This document shows, piece after piece, positions 1 to 7,291 of a stretch of 8,686 bases of DNA. The notes beneath the pieces were generated by a model. It searched no databases. It saw only the letters and a list, made by a program, of their open reading frames with translations, and was not told where the DNA came from. This DNA comes from an uncultured Brachyspira sp. (lineage in GTDB: Bacteria > Spirochaetota > Brachyspiria > Brachyspirales > Brachyspiraceae). The stretch covers positions 1-8,686 of the forward strand of contig CAKVCJ010000067.1 in NCBI GenBank assembly GCA_934725655.1, written 5' to 3'. The translations under genes and the position numbers were made by a program. Numbering within the stretch: the first letter of the stretch is position 1; each line of letters opens with the position of its first letter.

Positions 1-347
1 CTTTGTCTAAACTTCCTATACTTCCTGTGGCTTTAGGTTTATATTTGCCTATCACTTTAACTACTACTATATTTATAGGCGGTATAGTGAGAAAATTAGT
101 TGAGATGAAGTTTAAAGACAAAGAAGAAGAAAAAAGTGAGGCTGTTGAGAAAGGTATATTGCTTGCTTCTGGTTTAGTTGCAGGGGACGCTATTACTGGT
201 ATATTTATAGGTGTTATGGCTGCTTTGAATATTGCTATTAATTTTGGTGCTAAAATTGTTCCTCAAAGCAATGCTATTACATTTATAATATTTATACTAT
301 TTGCTGCTTGGATTTATAAGTACGCTGTAAGTAAAGATAAAAAATAA
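1..347 (+). CDS. OPT-family oligopeptide transporter, C-terminal part (5' end outside window)
   Basis: This is the last ~115 residues of a polytopic inner-membrane protein whose reading frame enters from the left edge. The TTG at position 3 is not the real start. The segment LPVALGLYLPITLTTTIFIGG, the basic-acidic loop after it (VEMKFKDKEEEKSEA) and the following GILLASGLVAGDAITGIFIG are characteristic of the C-terminal end of OPT (oligopeptide transporter) family proteins. Three hydrophobic segments are visible, at about visible residues 5-27, 52-78 and 90-108, followed by a short lysine-rich cytoplasmic tail ending in KDKK. OPT proteins use the ion gradient to import small peptides or metal chelates; the substrate cannot be read from this fragment. 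A strong intrinsic terminator lies 18 nt after the stop codon, so this is the last gene of its transcript. Confidence 0.82.
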   Translation, partial: LSKLPILPVALGLYLPITLTTTIFIGGIVRKLVEMKFKDKEEEKSEAVEKGILLASGLVAGDAITGIFIGVMAALNIAINFGAKIVPQSNAITFIIFILFAAWIYKYAVSKDKK

Positions 348-365
348 TATTTAAAAATAAATGGT

Positions 366-405
366 ATGGGCTTGGCAATTATATGAGCTAAGCCCATTAT
401 TTTTT
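366..405 (+). terminator. Intrinsic terminator of the OPT gene
   Basis: ATGGGCTT (366-373) pairs with AAGCCCAT (390-397). The stem extends by a G-U and two G-C pairs to 376/387, giving 11 bp around a 10-nt A/T loop. It is followed by a T-rich run (TATTTTTT). The position just after the OPT stop codon and the T tail on the plus strand fit a Rho-independent terminator. Confidence 0.85.
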
Positions 406-446
406 GAAAAATTGCATATACCTAAATAATTATGTTTTTTTATATT

Positions 447-520
447 TAGCCTTTTGCATCAGATACTACTTATGGAAGAACTTTTACGGCGTATCATAAA
501 TAAGTAAAAGGCTATTTTTT
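447..520 (+). other. Stem-loop element with T-run tail; candidate structured RNA or orphan terminator
   Basis: TAGCCTTTT (447-455) pairs perfectly with AAAAGGCTA (506-514) and is followed by six T's (515-520), so the plus-strand form looks like the end of a transcript. The 50-nt interior is not random. GATAC (462-466) can pair with GTATC (491-495). ACTTAT (468-473) can instead pair with ATAAGT (500-505), which would stack on the outer stem. CTTTTAC (481-487) pairs with GTAAAAG (504-510), which would break the outer stem. No coding frame covers it and the previous terminator ends 40 nt upstream. No convincing promoter of its own was found. It could be a small RNA, an attenuator-like leader or simply a repeat; no known RNA family was recognised. 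Confidence 0.45.
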
Positions 521-554
521 AGATAAAATATAAATTAGTATTATTTAATTTTAT

Positions 555-620
555 ATTTGCACTTTTTGGTTCTTTGACGAAGTCCGCAGAGCGTAGCTGC
601 TGGAAAAAGAACAAGAAAAA
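555..620 (-). repeat. GC-rich palindromic intergenic repeat (module E, inverted copy)
   Basis: Read on the minus strand, this element begins TTTTTCTTGTTCTTTT and ends AAAAGTGCAAAT. The element at 8230-8298 has the same two ends on the plus strand, while the interiors differ. On the plus strand GTTCTTT (569-575) pairs with AAAGAAC (606-612), enclosing a GC-rich centre with a small GCAG/CTGC stem (586-600). The base composition is clearly unlike the flanking A/T-rich DNA. It ends 1 nt before the -35 box of the next promoter. It belongs to the intergenic hairpin family also seen at 6546-6661 and 8047-8152. Confidence 0.7.
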
Positions 621-621
621 A

Positions 622-650
622 TTGACAAACTTTAAAATTTTTAGTATATA
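622..650 (+). promoter_or_regulatory. Near-consensus sigma-70-type promoter for the PqqD-like gene
   Basis: A perfect TTGACA (622-627) is separated by 17 bp from TATATA (645-650). The expected start is near 657, leaving a leader of about 18 nt that carries AGGA (660-663) as ribosome-binding site before the ATG at 675. The spacer contains AAAATTTTTAG, repeated exactly in the promoter at 8178-8206. Confidence 0.75.
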
Positions 651-674
651 TATATTTATAGGATTCTTAAATAA

Positions 675-1082
675 ATGAAAGATAATAAATTTTTGTTAGA
701 TAAATTTTTAAAAGAAGAAGATAAGCATAATTTTGTATTGTATGTTCCAGAGATTATACATACTAATTGGAAAATAAATGATAATGGAAAAGTGCTTTTA
801 ATATTTGATGTTAATAACCCCATTACAAAAATAGCAGGCTGGCTTTTAAAAAAGAAACCTAATAAAGATATAGAATTTGATGAACTATGCACTTCCGCTT
901 GGCTTAATATAGACGGAGAGAGATGCATATTTGAAATAGCTAAAATACAAAAACAAAACTCTAATGATAATTTTAAAGATTCACTTATAAGATTAATCAA
1001 GTTTATGCATTATATACAAGGCAGAAGATGGATAAAATATAAGAAAGTAAAAGCAAAAGAAGACGTTGATATATCTAAATAG
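675..1082 (+). CDS. Orphan PqqD-like small protein
   Basis: This 135-residue protein has no signal peptide or membrane segment. Residues 31-123 resemble the PqqD fold. WKINDNGKVLLIFDV is followed by a hydrophobic/basic stretch ending in KKKP (60-62). Then comes the signature-like FDELCTSAWLNIDGERCIFEIAK (68-90) and a C-terminal helix LIRLIKFMHYIQGRRWIKYKK. Known PqqD-family proteins act as chaperones that hand a precursor peptide to a radical-SAM maturase. Here no maturase, precursor peptide or other biosynthetic gene lies within view, so the role may be different. The N-terminal 30 residues and the lysine-rich tail extend beyond the usual ~90-residue domain. A strong promoter and an AGGA site precede the ATG. 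Its last 8 bp overlap the end of the convergent membrane-protein gene. The family call rests on motif resemblance only. Confidence 0.62.
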   Translation: MKDNKFLLDKFLKEEDKHNFVLYVPEIIHTNWKINDNGKVLLIFDVNNPITKIAGWLLKKKPNKDIEFDELCTSAWLNIDGERCIFEIAKIQKQNSNDNFKDSLIRLIKFMHYIQGRRWIKYKKVKAKEDVDISK

Positions 1083-3417
1083 TGTTATTGTTATGATGCA
1101 TTATAATATTTTTTAATAATTTATAAATAAAATATAATATTAATATACTGATAACTATTATATGAGATATTACACTTATATAATTTGATACAGCAAAATA
1201 TTTTAGCTCTTCCCATTTAACTTCTTTAAAACTTAAAAAATTATTTAACTTGTTAATGTCATTTGTATTAAATCCGCTAAATTGTGGAAAATTAGTATCA
1301 AAAAATATTAAACTTCTTGGGTCTGTAAAGTTATATTTACCATCAACTATTTTGTATGGAGAGCCTTCTTCTTTAGCTTTAAAAGTTTCTAAACCATATC
1401 CATATATTGATTCATAAGGTAATCTTGATGTATTTAATTCATAAGTATTATTTGTAAAATCAATCATATTAGATATTTCTAATTTATTATTTATATATGT
1501 TACTTTATATTTATTATGATTGCTTTTTATAGAGTAAAATACATTATCATCAAAGTCTATATTTGTTTCAATATAGTTAGTATTAATAGTTTGTATGCTA
1601 ATAAATCTATGAGAGTAAAATACTATTGCTAATATTGCAATAAATAATATAATCACATGTTTTTTATTTTTACTCCAAACATTAAATCTATTAAATATTA
1701 AAGCAAATATCATTAAAAATGGTATTATTAATGTACTTGCCATTCTAAGATGCAAATTTACTGATCTCAATTTACTAAATAAAGAACGTATAATACCATT
1801 AGCAAAGAATATGTCACAATATAGATAAATAAATATTAATAATAATATTATGTTAAATTTATATTTACTAATAAATTCTTTTTTTTCATTTTTTGAAGAA
1901 TTTAATATATAATATATTATCATAAAAACTAATAATATAATTGATATTATAGGCAAAGCTAAATCATATTCCCATATTAAACCAAAAGAATCTTTTGAAA
2001 AACTTATAAGAGCTTGCAAAGAATATGATAAAGTACTTAGAATATTTCTTAACAATAAAATAGGGTTATTTGAATGAAGCCCATAATGTCCTCTATCTAT
2101 TAAAGCTCCAAAATATACAGATTGTACAAATTTTGAAAGTGATAGTATTATTCCTAAAAAACATGAAAATATAATAGATAAACATTGAACAATAAATTTT
2201 TTATTTGGTTTAAATAATATAGCAGCAATACCTAGCAAAGTAAAACAAGTATAGAAAAATATTGTCTGCATAGCTCCGCCGAATATCATTGCGGAAAATA
2301 TTAAGGCATTTATTAATATTCTAATAAAATAATTTAGTTTATCACTAAATGAAAGATAAACTATTAATGCTGTTAAAGGATGATATAAAAAAGTCCAATG
2401 TCCTATCATTATATGATGTATATAGTATCCTGTAAAAGAAAATAATATTGCAGACATTAAAGATATTTCAAAGTTTAGTTTTAATACATCTTTATTAAAA
2501 TAATAAAAAGAAATAAAACCAATAATAGAAAATATAAATATACATAATAAATAAGCTTTCCAAAAAGGCATTATATATCTTAAAAAATAAAATATTGAGA
2601 ATTGGTCATATTGAGGATTGGGATATGATATTAACCCTGCCCCAAATAAAGGTGAAGCGAATTCTATATTAAAAATACCATTGTTCTTAGCATATGTTAA
2701 TAAAGAATATGCCCTTGGAAGTATCATACTTATATCTTCACCTACATTAGGATAATTAAAATTTGTTATAAAAACATTTGCAAATGCTGTAAATAAAGCA
2801 GTAGATACTAATAACAAATTTTTATATTTTATTTTTAAATTAAAAAATTGAAAATTATTGTCATTTAATATTATTAATATGTAAAATGATATTAATAAGA
2901 ATATTTCTATATAATTTAATTGGAGTTTAGAAAGAAATGTATTTACTATAATTAGCAATAATAAAGATAAATATAATAATATTATTCTCTTATTTATATT
3001 TTTTATGTAAAAAATAATAATTAATAAAATGGATAGATAACATAGCATTAATGATATTATATACACTTCATCTTTTAATTTTAATATATATTCTGCTTCA
3101 TATTCTTTATTTGTATCTAATTTTTCTGATGAAATAATTTGTATATTAGGATGTCCTTTTTTAATTGGTATAATTTCTTTAATATAGTCTGGAAGATTTT
3201 TTTCATTTAAATAAATATAGAACAAGTCGCTATGTTTAAATATAGTATCTTTTTCCATTAATTTTAGTGAATATTTATAAGTATTATTGTTCTTTTCTAT
3301 AAATTGAATATTGCCTAAATTTGCTATTCTTGGTTTATTTCCTAAAAAGCTAAATATTAAAATAAAACATAAAGACAATACAAATATAATTATTGGAAAT
3401 ATTAATTTTCTTTTCAT
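1075..3417 (-). CDS. Large polytopic membrane protein, probable GT-C/YfhO-type glycosyltransferase
   Basis: This 780-residue inner-membrane protein starts with one N-terminal transmembrane segment (about 5-26) and an extracytoplasmic domain of ~90 residues (28-115). A long series of hydrophobic helices follows (about 118-620). Next is a second extracytoplasmic domain (~620-750) and one last helix with a basic tail (~750-772). The acidic GED (226-228) after the helix at ~200-222 sits where GT-C enzymes carry the catalytic first-loop acid, and the following loop (SPLFGAGLISYPNPQYDQ) fits that architecture. GT-C enzymes transfer sugars from lipid-phosphate donors outside the membrane. A role in lipooligosaccharide or glycoprotein decoration is therefore inferred, not shown. 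The ribosome-binding site is weak (GGATGA, about 10 nt upstream). The gene stands alone, divergent from aroB, and looks even more A/T-rich than its neighbours. A purely structural membrane protein cannot be excluded. Confidence 0.6.
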   Translation of the reverse strand: MKRKLIFPIIIFVLSLCFILIFSFLGNKPRIANLGNIQFIEKNNNTYKYSLKLMEKDTIFKHSDLFYIYLNEKNLPDYIKEIIPIKKGHPNIQIISSEKLDTNKEYEAEYILKLKDEVYIISLMLCYLSILLIIIFYIKNINKRIILLYLSLLLLIIVNTFLSKLQLNYIEIFLLISFYILIILNDNNFQFFNLKIKYKNLLLVSTALFTAFANVFITNFNYPNVGEDISMILPRAYSLLTYAKNNGIFNIEFASPLFGAGLISYPNPQYDQFSIFYFLRYIMPFWKAYLLCIFIFSIIGFISFYYFNKDVLKLNFEISLMSAILFSFTGYYIHHIMIGHWTFLYHPLTALIVYLSFSDKLNYFIRILINALIFSAMIFGGAMQTIFFYTCFTLLGIAAILFKPNKKFIVQCLSIIFSCFLGIILSLSKFVQSVYFGALIDRGHYGLHSNNPILLLRNILSTLSYSLQALISFSKDSFGLIWEYDLALPIISIILLVFMIIYYILNSSKNEKKEFISKYKFNIILLLIFIYLYCDIFFANGIIRSLFSKLRSVNLHLRMASTLIIPFLMIFALIFNRFNVWSKNKKHVIILFIAILAIVFYSHRFISIQTINTNYIETNIDFDDNVFYSIKSNHNKYKVTYINNKLEISNMIDFTNNTYELNTSRLPYESIYGYGLETFKAKEEGSPYKIVDGKYNFTDPRSLIFFDTNFPQFSGFNTNDINKLNNFLSFKEVKWEELKYFAVSNYISVISHIIVISILILYFIYKLLKNIIMHHNNNTI

Positions 3418-3543
3418 TTGTTATTTTTCATCCATTTATTATTAGTTAATTTATTATATATTATTAAAAATAAATTGCTATTTTTTATATATATTTTATT
3501 ATTATAAAAATTATAATAATATTAAATTGGGTGAAATTTATTT

Positions 3544-4596
3544 ATGAATAAAGTTAATATAAATATAAACAACGATGCAAAAATTAATTATGATATTTTG
3601 GTTAGCAGCGGACTTATAAAAGAAAGCGGCAAATTGGTAAAAGAAGCTCTTAGAGGAAAAAGGGCTTTAATAGTTACTGATGATATAGTTGATAAACTTT
3701 ATACTGAAACTGTTAAAGAAAGTTTAGAGAGAGAAAATATTATTACTTCTGTATGTGTGCTTAAAAATGGGGAAACTAATAAAAATATAGAGAGTATTTA
3801 TGATATATATTCATCTCTTGCCAAAAACGAATTAAGCCGAAAGGATATGATAATAGCATTAGGCGGCGGTGTTATAGGCGATATGGCAGGGTATGCTGCT
3901 GCTACTTGGATGAGGGGGATTGATTTTGTGCAGATGCCTACAACACTTCTTGCTTGTGTTGATTCTTCTGTGGGCGGAAAGACGGGCATTAACATAAAAG
4001 AAGGAAAAAATTTAGTTGGTGCTTTTCATAGTCCTAGGCTTGTTATAATGGATAGTGATGTTTTAAATACGCTTCCAAAGAGGGAGTTTAATGCGGGTAT
4101 GGCTGAAGTTATTAAGCATGCATTTTTATTTGATAAAAAACTTCTTGAATATTTAGAAAATAATAATAGCTTTGATATGGATTTTATTCTTAAGAGAAAT
4201 TGTGAATTAAAAGGGCATATAGTAGAGATTGATTATAAAGAGAAAAAAGAGAGAATGTTTTTAAACTTTGGTCATACTATTGGTCATAGTGTAGAAAATG
4301 CTGCTGGTTATGGGGTATTGCTTCATGGTGAGGCTGTTGCTATAGGGGTGAATTTTGCTATAGAATATGGAATAAAAAAAGGAATAACTAAAGATAAAAC
4401 TTTACTTGAAAGGGCAAAAAATATATTAAATAAATTCTCTCTTCCCACTGCAATACCAAATAACATAAACTTAAAAGAAGCAATTAAACTTGATAAAAAA
4501 AGAAGCAATGATGAAATTAATTTTGTGTTTTTAGAAGAAATAGAAAAACCTTTAATCAGTAAGGTAACTATTAATGATATAATTAATTTTTTATAA
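3544..4596 (+). CDS. aroB: 3-dehydroquinate synthase
   Basis: This enzyme converts DAHP to 3-dehydroquinate, the second step of the shikimate pathway, in the cytoplasm with NAD and a divalent metal. The 350-residue length is normal. Visible motifs are the NAD-binding GGGVIGD (107-113), the substrate-binding DSSVGGKTGIN (140-150) and FHSPRLVIMD (161-170). The three metal ligands of the family are E188 (in AGMAEVIKH), H244 (in NFGHTIGH) and H261 (in LLHGEAVAIG). All expected active-site segments are intact, so the enzyme should be functional. GGGTGA (3529-3534) lies 9 nt before the ATG as ribosome-binding site. A weak promoter-like TTGCTA-N16-TATTAT at 3475-3502 is possible. No other aro gene is adjacent. 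The gene ends at a hairpin shared with the convergent transporter gene. Confidence 0.97.
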   Translation: MNKVNININNDAKINYDILVSSGLIKESGKLVKEALRGKRALIVTDDIVDKLYTETVKESLERENIITSVCVLKNGETNKNIESIYDIYSSLAKNELSRKDMIIALGGGVIGDMAGYAAATWMRGIDFVQMPTTLLACVDSSVGGKTGINIKEGKNLVGAFHSPRLVIMDSDVLNTLPKREFNAGMAEVIKHAFLFDKKLLEYLENNNSFDMDFILKRNCELKGHIVEIDYKEKKERMFLNFGHTIGHSVENAAGYGVLLHGEAVAIGVNFAIEYGIKKGITKDKTLLERAKNILNKFSLPTAIPNNINLKEAIKLDKKRSNDEINFVFLEEIEKPLISKVTINDIINFL

Positions 4597-4614
4597 TAAT
4601 TATTGTTTTAAAAA

Positions 4615-4641
4615 AGGGCTATCATTTTATATGATAGCCCT
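4615..4641. terminator. Bidirectional terminator between aroB and the YfcC-family gene
   Basis: AGGGCTATCAT (4615-4625) pairs perfectly with ATGATAGCCCT (4631-4641), 11 bp around a 5-nt loop. On the minus strand the hairpin is followed directly by a T run (the complement of A4611-4614), giving a good intrinsic terminator for the transporter. On the plus strand the hairpin follows the aroB stop by 18 nt but has only a mixed T/A tail, so termination of aroB may be weaker. Confidence 0.85.
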
Positions 4642-4662
4642 ATGATGATATATTATTTTATT

Positions 4663-6165
4663 TTATGATAACACTGTAACATTAAATACTAAGAATATAC
4701 AACATGCTATAAACATTAAAATCATAAATTTGAAATTAACTTTTACCCAATCGGTATAACTAATATTAGCCACATGTGTACATACCATAACAGCTATAGA
4801 AGTAGGCATTATCATATTTGCTAAACCTACCCCCATCATATATACATTTATGATAACAGGGCTAGCAACGCCAGCAAATAAAGCCATAGAATTCATTATA
4901 GACATAGTAGCAGCAGCAAGTCCGCTTGTACTAGATATTAATATACCCATAATGAAGTAGAATACTAAACTAACTATTACAAACAATATAGGTGATAAAC
5001 TGCTCAAAGTTGTTTCTCCAAAGTGTAATATAGTAGGAGTAATCATACCTTGGTCCATTATAACCTGTATACCTCTGGCAAAAGGAACTATGAAAGCAGT
5101 AGATACAACTCCAGCAGCTCCTTTAATTATTAAATCTATTATTTTATTTATGTCATATCCTAATATTTTACCAGATACTAAAGAAGATACTAATAATAAC
5201 ATAGATACTTCATTAAAATACCATTGTCCGAAAGGAACCATATCTTTACCTAATACAACCCCGATAAATGGTAGTCCTGCTAAAAATGATGTGATGTCTT
5301 CAAATATTGTAAATTTTTCATTTAAAGATGTCCATGGTATTAAAGATATCATCATTAAACCAAATGTAGAAGCAAATATTATTAAAATTACTTTATGTTT
5401 TGCTGTCATTTCTAAATGATCATCTTCAGAAACAGGGAAAAGCTTTTTATTTTCTTCTAATCTATCATATTGAGTAGATTTTTCAGGATGCTCTTTAACT
5501 TTTTTAGCATATCTGCAAATATAGAAACAAGTTATAGCTACAAAAATAACGAACATTAATACCCTTACCAATAATCCGTCACCAGGGCTAATTCCAGCTA
5601 TATCAGATGCGATACCCACAGCAAAAGGGTTAATGATAGAAGTTAAACAACCTACTTGCGTACCAAATATTATTATCATCGCCCCAACCATAGTGTCTAA
5701 TCCTAATGCTAATATAAATGGCATTATCATCAGCAAATAGACGAATGCTTCTTCATAACACCCCTCTATAGTTCCTAATAATGCCATTATAGTAACCAAA
5801 ATAATAATTAAAATATTAATATTATTCTGATACTTCATTGCAATCCTTTTTAAAAATATTTTTATTGCTCCAGAACTATCCATTATCTCTAAGAAACTTC
5901 CGAACATCATTATATTCAATGAAATAATAATAGCTCCAGCTACACCTTCTCCTCCTACCATACCTATAAATGGTGCAATTAAAACATCCCATAAGCCTTG
6001 CGGATTAGCATCTTTAGCTGTGTATGTTCCAGTGATAAACCTGCCTTCTTCGTTTACTTGATAACTTCCGCCTGGTATTATCCAGCTTAATACAGCTACT
6101 AATATCATAGCAAAAAAGATTATCACATAGGTATTAGGGGCTTTTTTTTCTTTTTTTTCTCCCAT
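4663..6165 (-). CDS. YfcC-family (DcuC/PF03606-type) transporter
   Basis: This is a 500-residue polytopic inner-membrane protein. After a lysine-rich N-terminus, NTYVIIFFAMILVAVLSWIIPGG (11-33) is the typical first helix of YfcC-like proteins. The segment GTIEGCYEEAFVYLLMIMPF (131-150), followed by FGTQVGCLTSIINPFAVGIASDIAGISPGDG (167-197), is the re-entrant, substrate-binding region conserved in this family. A hydrophilic cytoplasmic loop lies at about 219-257, and a second matching half follows. The broader family includes C4-dicarboxylate and basic amino-acid (arginine/ornithine-type) carriers; sequence alone does not decide the substrate. GGAGG (minus strand, 6174-6170) is only 4 nt before the ATG. 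Codons 3-8 contain two adjacent A8 tracts. A promoter with perfect TTGACA lies ~130 nt upstream, and a strong terminator closes the gene, so it is probably monocistronic. Confidence 0.85.
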   Translation of the reverse strand: MGEKKEKKAPNTYVIIFFAMILVAVLSWIIPGGSYQVNEEGRFITGTYTAKDANPQGLWDVLIAPFIGMVGGEGVAGAIIISLNIMMFGSFLEIMDSSGAIKIFLKRIAMKYQNNINILIIILVTIMALLGTIEGCYEEAFVYLLMIMPFILALGLDTMVGAMIIIFGTQVGCLTSIINPFAVGIASDIAGISPGDGLLVRVLMFVIFVAITCFYICRYAKKVKEHPEKSTQYDRLEENKKLFPVSEDDHLEMTAKHKVILIIFASTFGLMMISLIPWTSLNEKFTIFEDITSFLAGLPFIGVVLGKDMVPFGQWYFNEVSMLLLVSSLVSGKILGYDINKIIDLIIKGAAGVVSTAFIVPFARGIQVIMDQGMITPTILHFGETTLSSLSPILFVIVSLVFYFIMGILISSTSGLAAATMSIMNSMALFAGVASPVIINVYMMGVGLANMIMPTSIAVMVCTHVANISYTDWVKVNFKFMILMFIACCIFLVFNVTVLS

Positions 6166-6295
6166 ACGTCCTCCGATTATTATATAAAGTATTACTATTA
6201 GAACATTAAAATAATATATTATTATTAATAGTTATCTGTTGTTGAATTAATAATTATATTAAATTATTTTAATATACTAATAGATTATATAATTT

Positions 6296-6323
6296 AGTAT
6301 ATGAATTTTGTATACCTTGTCAA
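6296..6323 (-). promoter_or_regulatory. Promoter of the YfcC-family gene
   Basis: Read on the minus strand, TTGACA (6323-6318) is followed after 16 bp by TATACT (6301-6296). This gives a leader of about 125 nt before the ATG at 6165. The leader is almost pure A/T with no obvious stem-loop, so no riboswitch is proposed. The remaining sequence between this promoter and 6422 shows nothing recognisable. Confidence 0.65.
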
Positions 6324-6422
6324 TATTTTTGTTGAATATTATAATTTATTGCAGCTATAAAACATTTTATAATGAAGAGATATTTAATATTATTATAAAA
6401 AATGATAGTTTTGAGAAGAGAA

Positions 6423-6732
6423 TAGACTTGTTTCAAAAGTACTTGAAAAAATTAGTTATGTAATTTTCAACATAATTTTAGTTATAAAATTGCGTTTTAC
6501 ATGTTGTATAATTAATTATTTGAGTATATAAAAATACAGTTTTTCGCGAAGCGTATCCGAAGGATATAAGGTTCTTTTATACCAATACCGAGTAGGTGCC
6601 TATCGGCAAAAGAACTGGGGTTTTACCCTACGGGCACGCTTCGCAGTGGGGGCAAAGCCCCAATTATAAATTTAAAATACTAAAAAATTAAACACTACAA
6701 CTATTTATTAATTTAGTTTTGAAACAAGTCTA
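6423..6732. mobile_element. MITE-like element with 16-bp terminal inverted repeats
   Basis: TAGACTTGTTTCAAAA (6423-6438) and its exact reverse complement (6717-6732) bound a 310-bp segment with no coding frame. Looser similarity between the two ends continues for roughly another 20 bp. Both ends carry TA at the outer edge, which could be a TA target duplication as in IS630/mariner-type elements; no longer flanking duplication is visible. The centre carries a GC-rich nested palindrome (6546-6661). No transposase is present, so any mobility would need one supplied elsewhere. The parent insertion sequence family was not recognised. It sits between the terminator of the flavodoxin gene and the promoter of the YfcC gene, where it disrupts nothing visible. 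Confidence 0.6.
6546..6661. repeat. Nested GC-rich palindrome inside the MITE-like element
   Basis: Three stems nest. GCGAAGCGT (6546-6554) pairs with ACGCTTCGC (6636-6644). GTTCTTTT (6571-6578) pairs with AAAAGAAC (6608-6615). CCGA...TCGG (6588-6591/6603-6606) carries inner TAGG/CCTA. A further hairpin, GGGGC-AAA-GCCCC, closes the region at 6649-6661. The stretch 6621-6644 (beginning TTTTACCCTACGGG) matches 8262-8285 at 23 of 24 positions. The GTTCTTTT/AAAAGAAC arm is shared with 569-612. This ties the MITE interior to the other intergenic repeats of the window. Confidence 0.7.
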
Positions 6733-6760
6733 ATAATTATAGTTTTGTGAAAAATATAAT

Positions 6761-6810
6761 AAAAAATTGCCTAATAAATTGATGATTACAATTTTATATT
6801 AGGCAATTTT
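6761..6810 (-). terminator. Intrinsic terminator of the DUF3793-flavodoxin operon
   Basis: AAAATTGCCTAATA (6763-6776) pairs perfectly with TATTAGGCAATTTT (6797-6810), 14 bp. An inner AATTG/CAATT stem nearly closes the 20-nt loop. On the minus strand the hairpin runs into a T run (complement of A6761-6766). It lies 22 nt after the flavodoxin stop codon. Confidence 0.88.
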
Positions 6811-6832
6811 ATAACAATACTATTTTATGCTT

Positions 6833-7264
6833 TTATACATTTGCTAATTCTTCTCCCAATTTAATGCATTCACTAATAGCATTATCATCTGGAGTGAGAT
6901 TTGTAATAAGTCCGTCTTTAACTAAAGAAGCACCAGTAGCCCTTACATCTTCCTGCCATGTTCTCATCCATTCTCCATCGCCCCAATCATAAGAGCCAAA
7001 TAAAGCTATCTTTTTATTAGATAATTTGTCTCTTATTGAATCATAAAAAGGCTGAAACTCAGATTCTTCAAGAACTTCTGCTCCCATAGCAGGACAGCCT
7101 AATGCTAATTTTGAATAATTGTCTATATCTGAAGCATTAAAATCAGATACACTAAATATATCAGCTTCTACTCCAGCATTTTTTATACCTTTTTGAACAT
7201 TTTGTGCCATAAGCTCAGTATTGCCCGTAGCACTCCAATATATTACAGCTATTTTATCACTCAT
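6833..7264 (-). CDS. Flavodoxin
   Basis: This small cytoplasmic FMN-binding electron carrier has 143 residues, the usual short-chain flavodoxin length. The phosphate-binding loop SATGNTE (11-17) follows the first strand KIAVIYW. The second FMN loop region is GCPAMGAEVLEE (56-67), and the third is FGSYDWGDGEWMRTW (89-103), with aromatic residues that stack on the isoalloxazine ring. The acidic composition is typical. Flavodoxins replace ferredoxin for low-potential electron transfer, often under iron limitation; the partner enzyme is not in this window. It is the second gene of an operon, 27 nt after the DUF3793 gene, with its own GGAGG (7275-7271) 6 nt before the ATG. A terminator follows. 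All motifs are intact. Confidence 0.93.
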   Translation of the reverse strand: MSDKIAVIYWSATGNTELMAQNVQKGIKNAGVEADIFSVSDFNASDIDNYSKLALGCPAMGAEVLEESEFQPFYDSIRDKLSNKKIALFGSYDWGDGEWMRTWQEDVRATGASLVKDGLITNLTPDDNAISECIKLGEELANV

Positions 7265-7291
7265 TTTTATCCTCCATAAATAAATTTTTTA

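Noticed and set aside
656..1000. Open frame of 114 codons on the minus strand within the PqqD-like gene
   Set aside because: It is antisense to a gene with promoter, ribosome-binding site and recognisable domain, and it has no ribosome-binding site or family of its own.
3798..4508. Two minus-strand open frames inside aroB (3798-3995, 4323-4508)
   Set aside because: They are antisense shadows of conserved aroB motifs with no start signals.
5090..5419. Plus-strand open frame of 109 codons inside the YfcC-family gene
   Set aside because: It is antisense to a well-supported transporter gene; its composition is that of complementary hydrophobic codons.
6507..6512. Perfect TATAAT as a promoter inside the MITE-like element
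   Set aside because: No -35-like hexamer lies at 15-19 bp upstream and no TGN extension precedes it; such hexamers are expected by chance at this A/T content.
6423..6732. A degraded transposase gene
   Set aside because: No frame on either strand in the 310 bp shows recognisable protein fragments; the segment is palindromic DNA.
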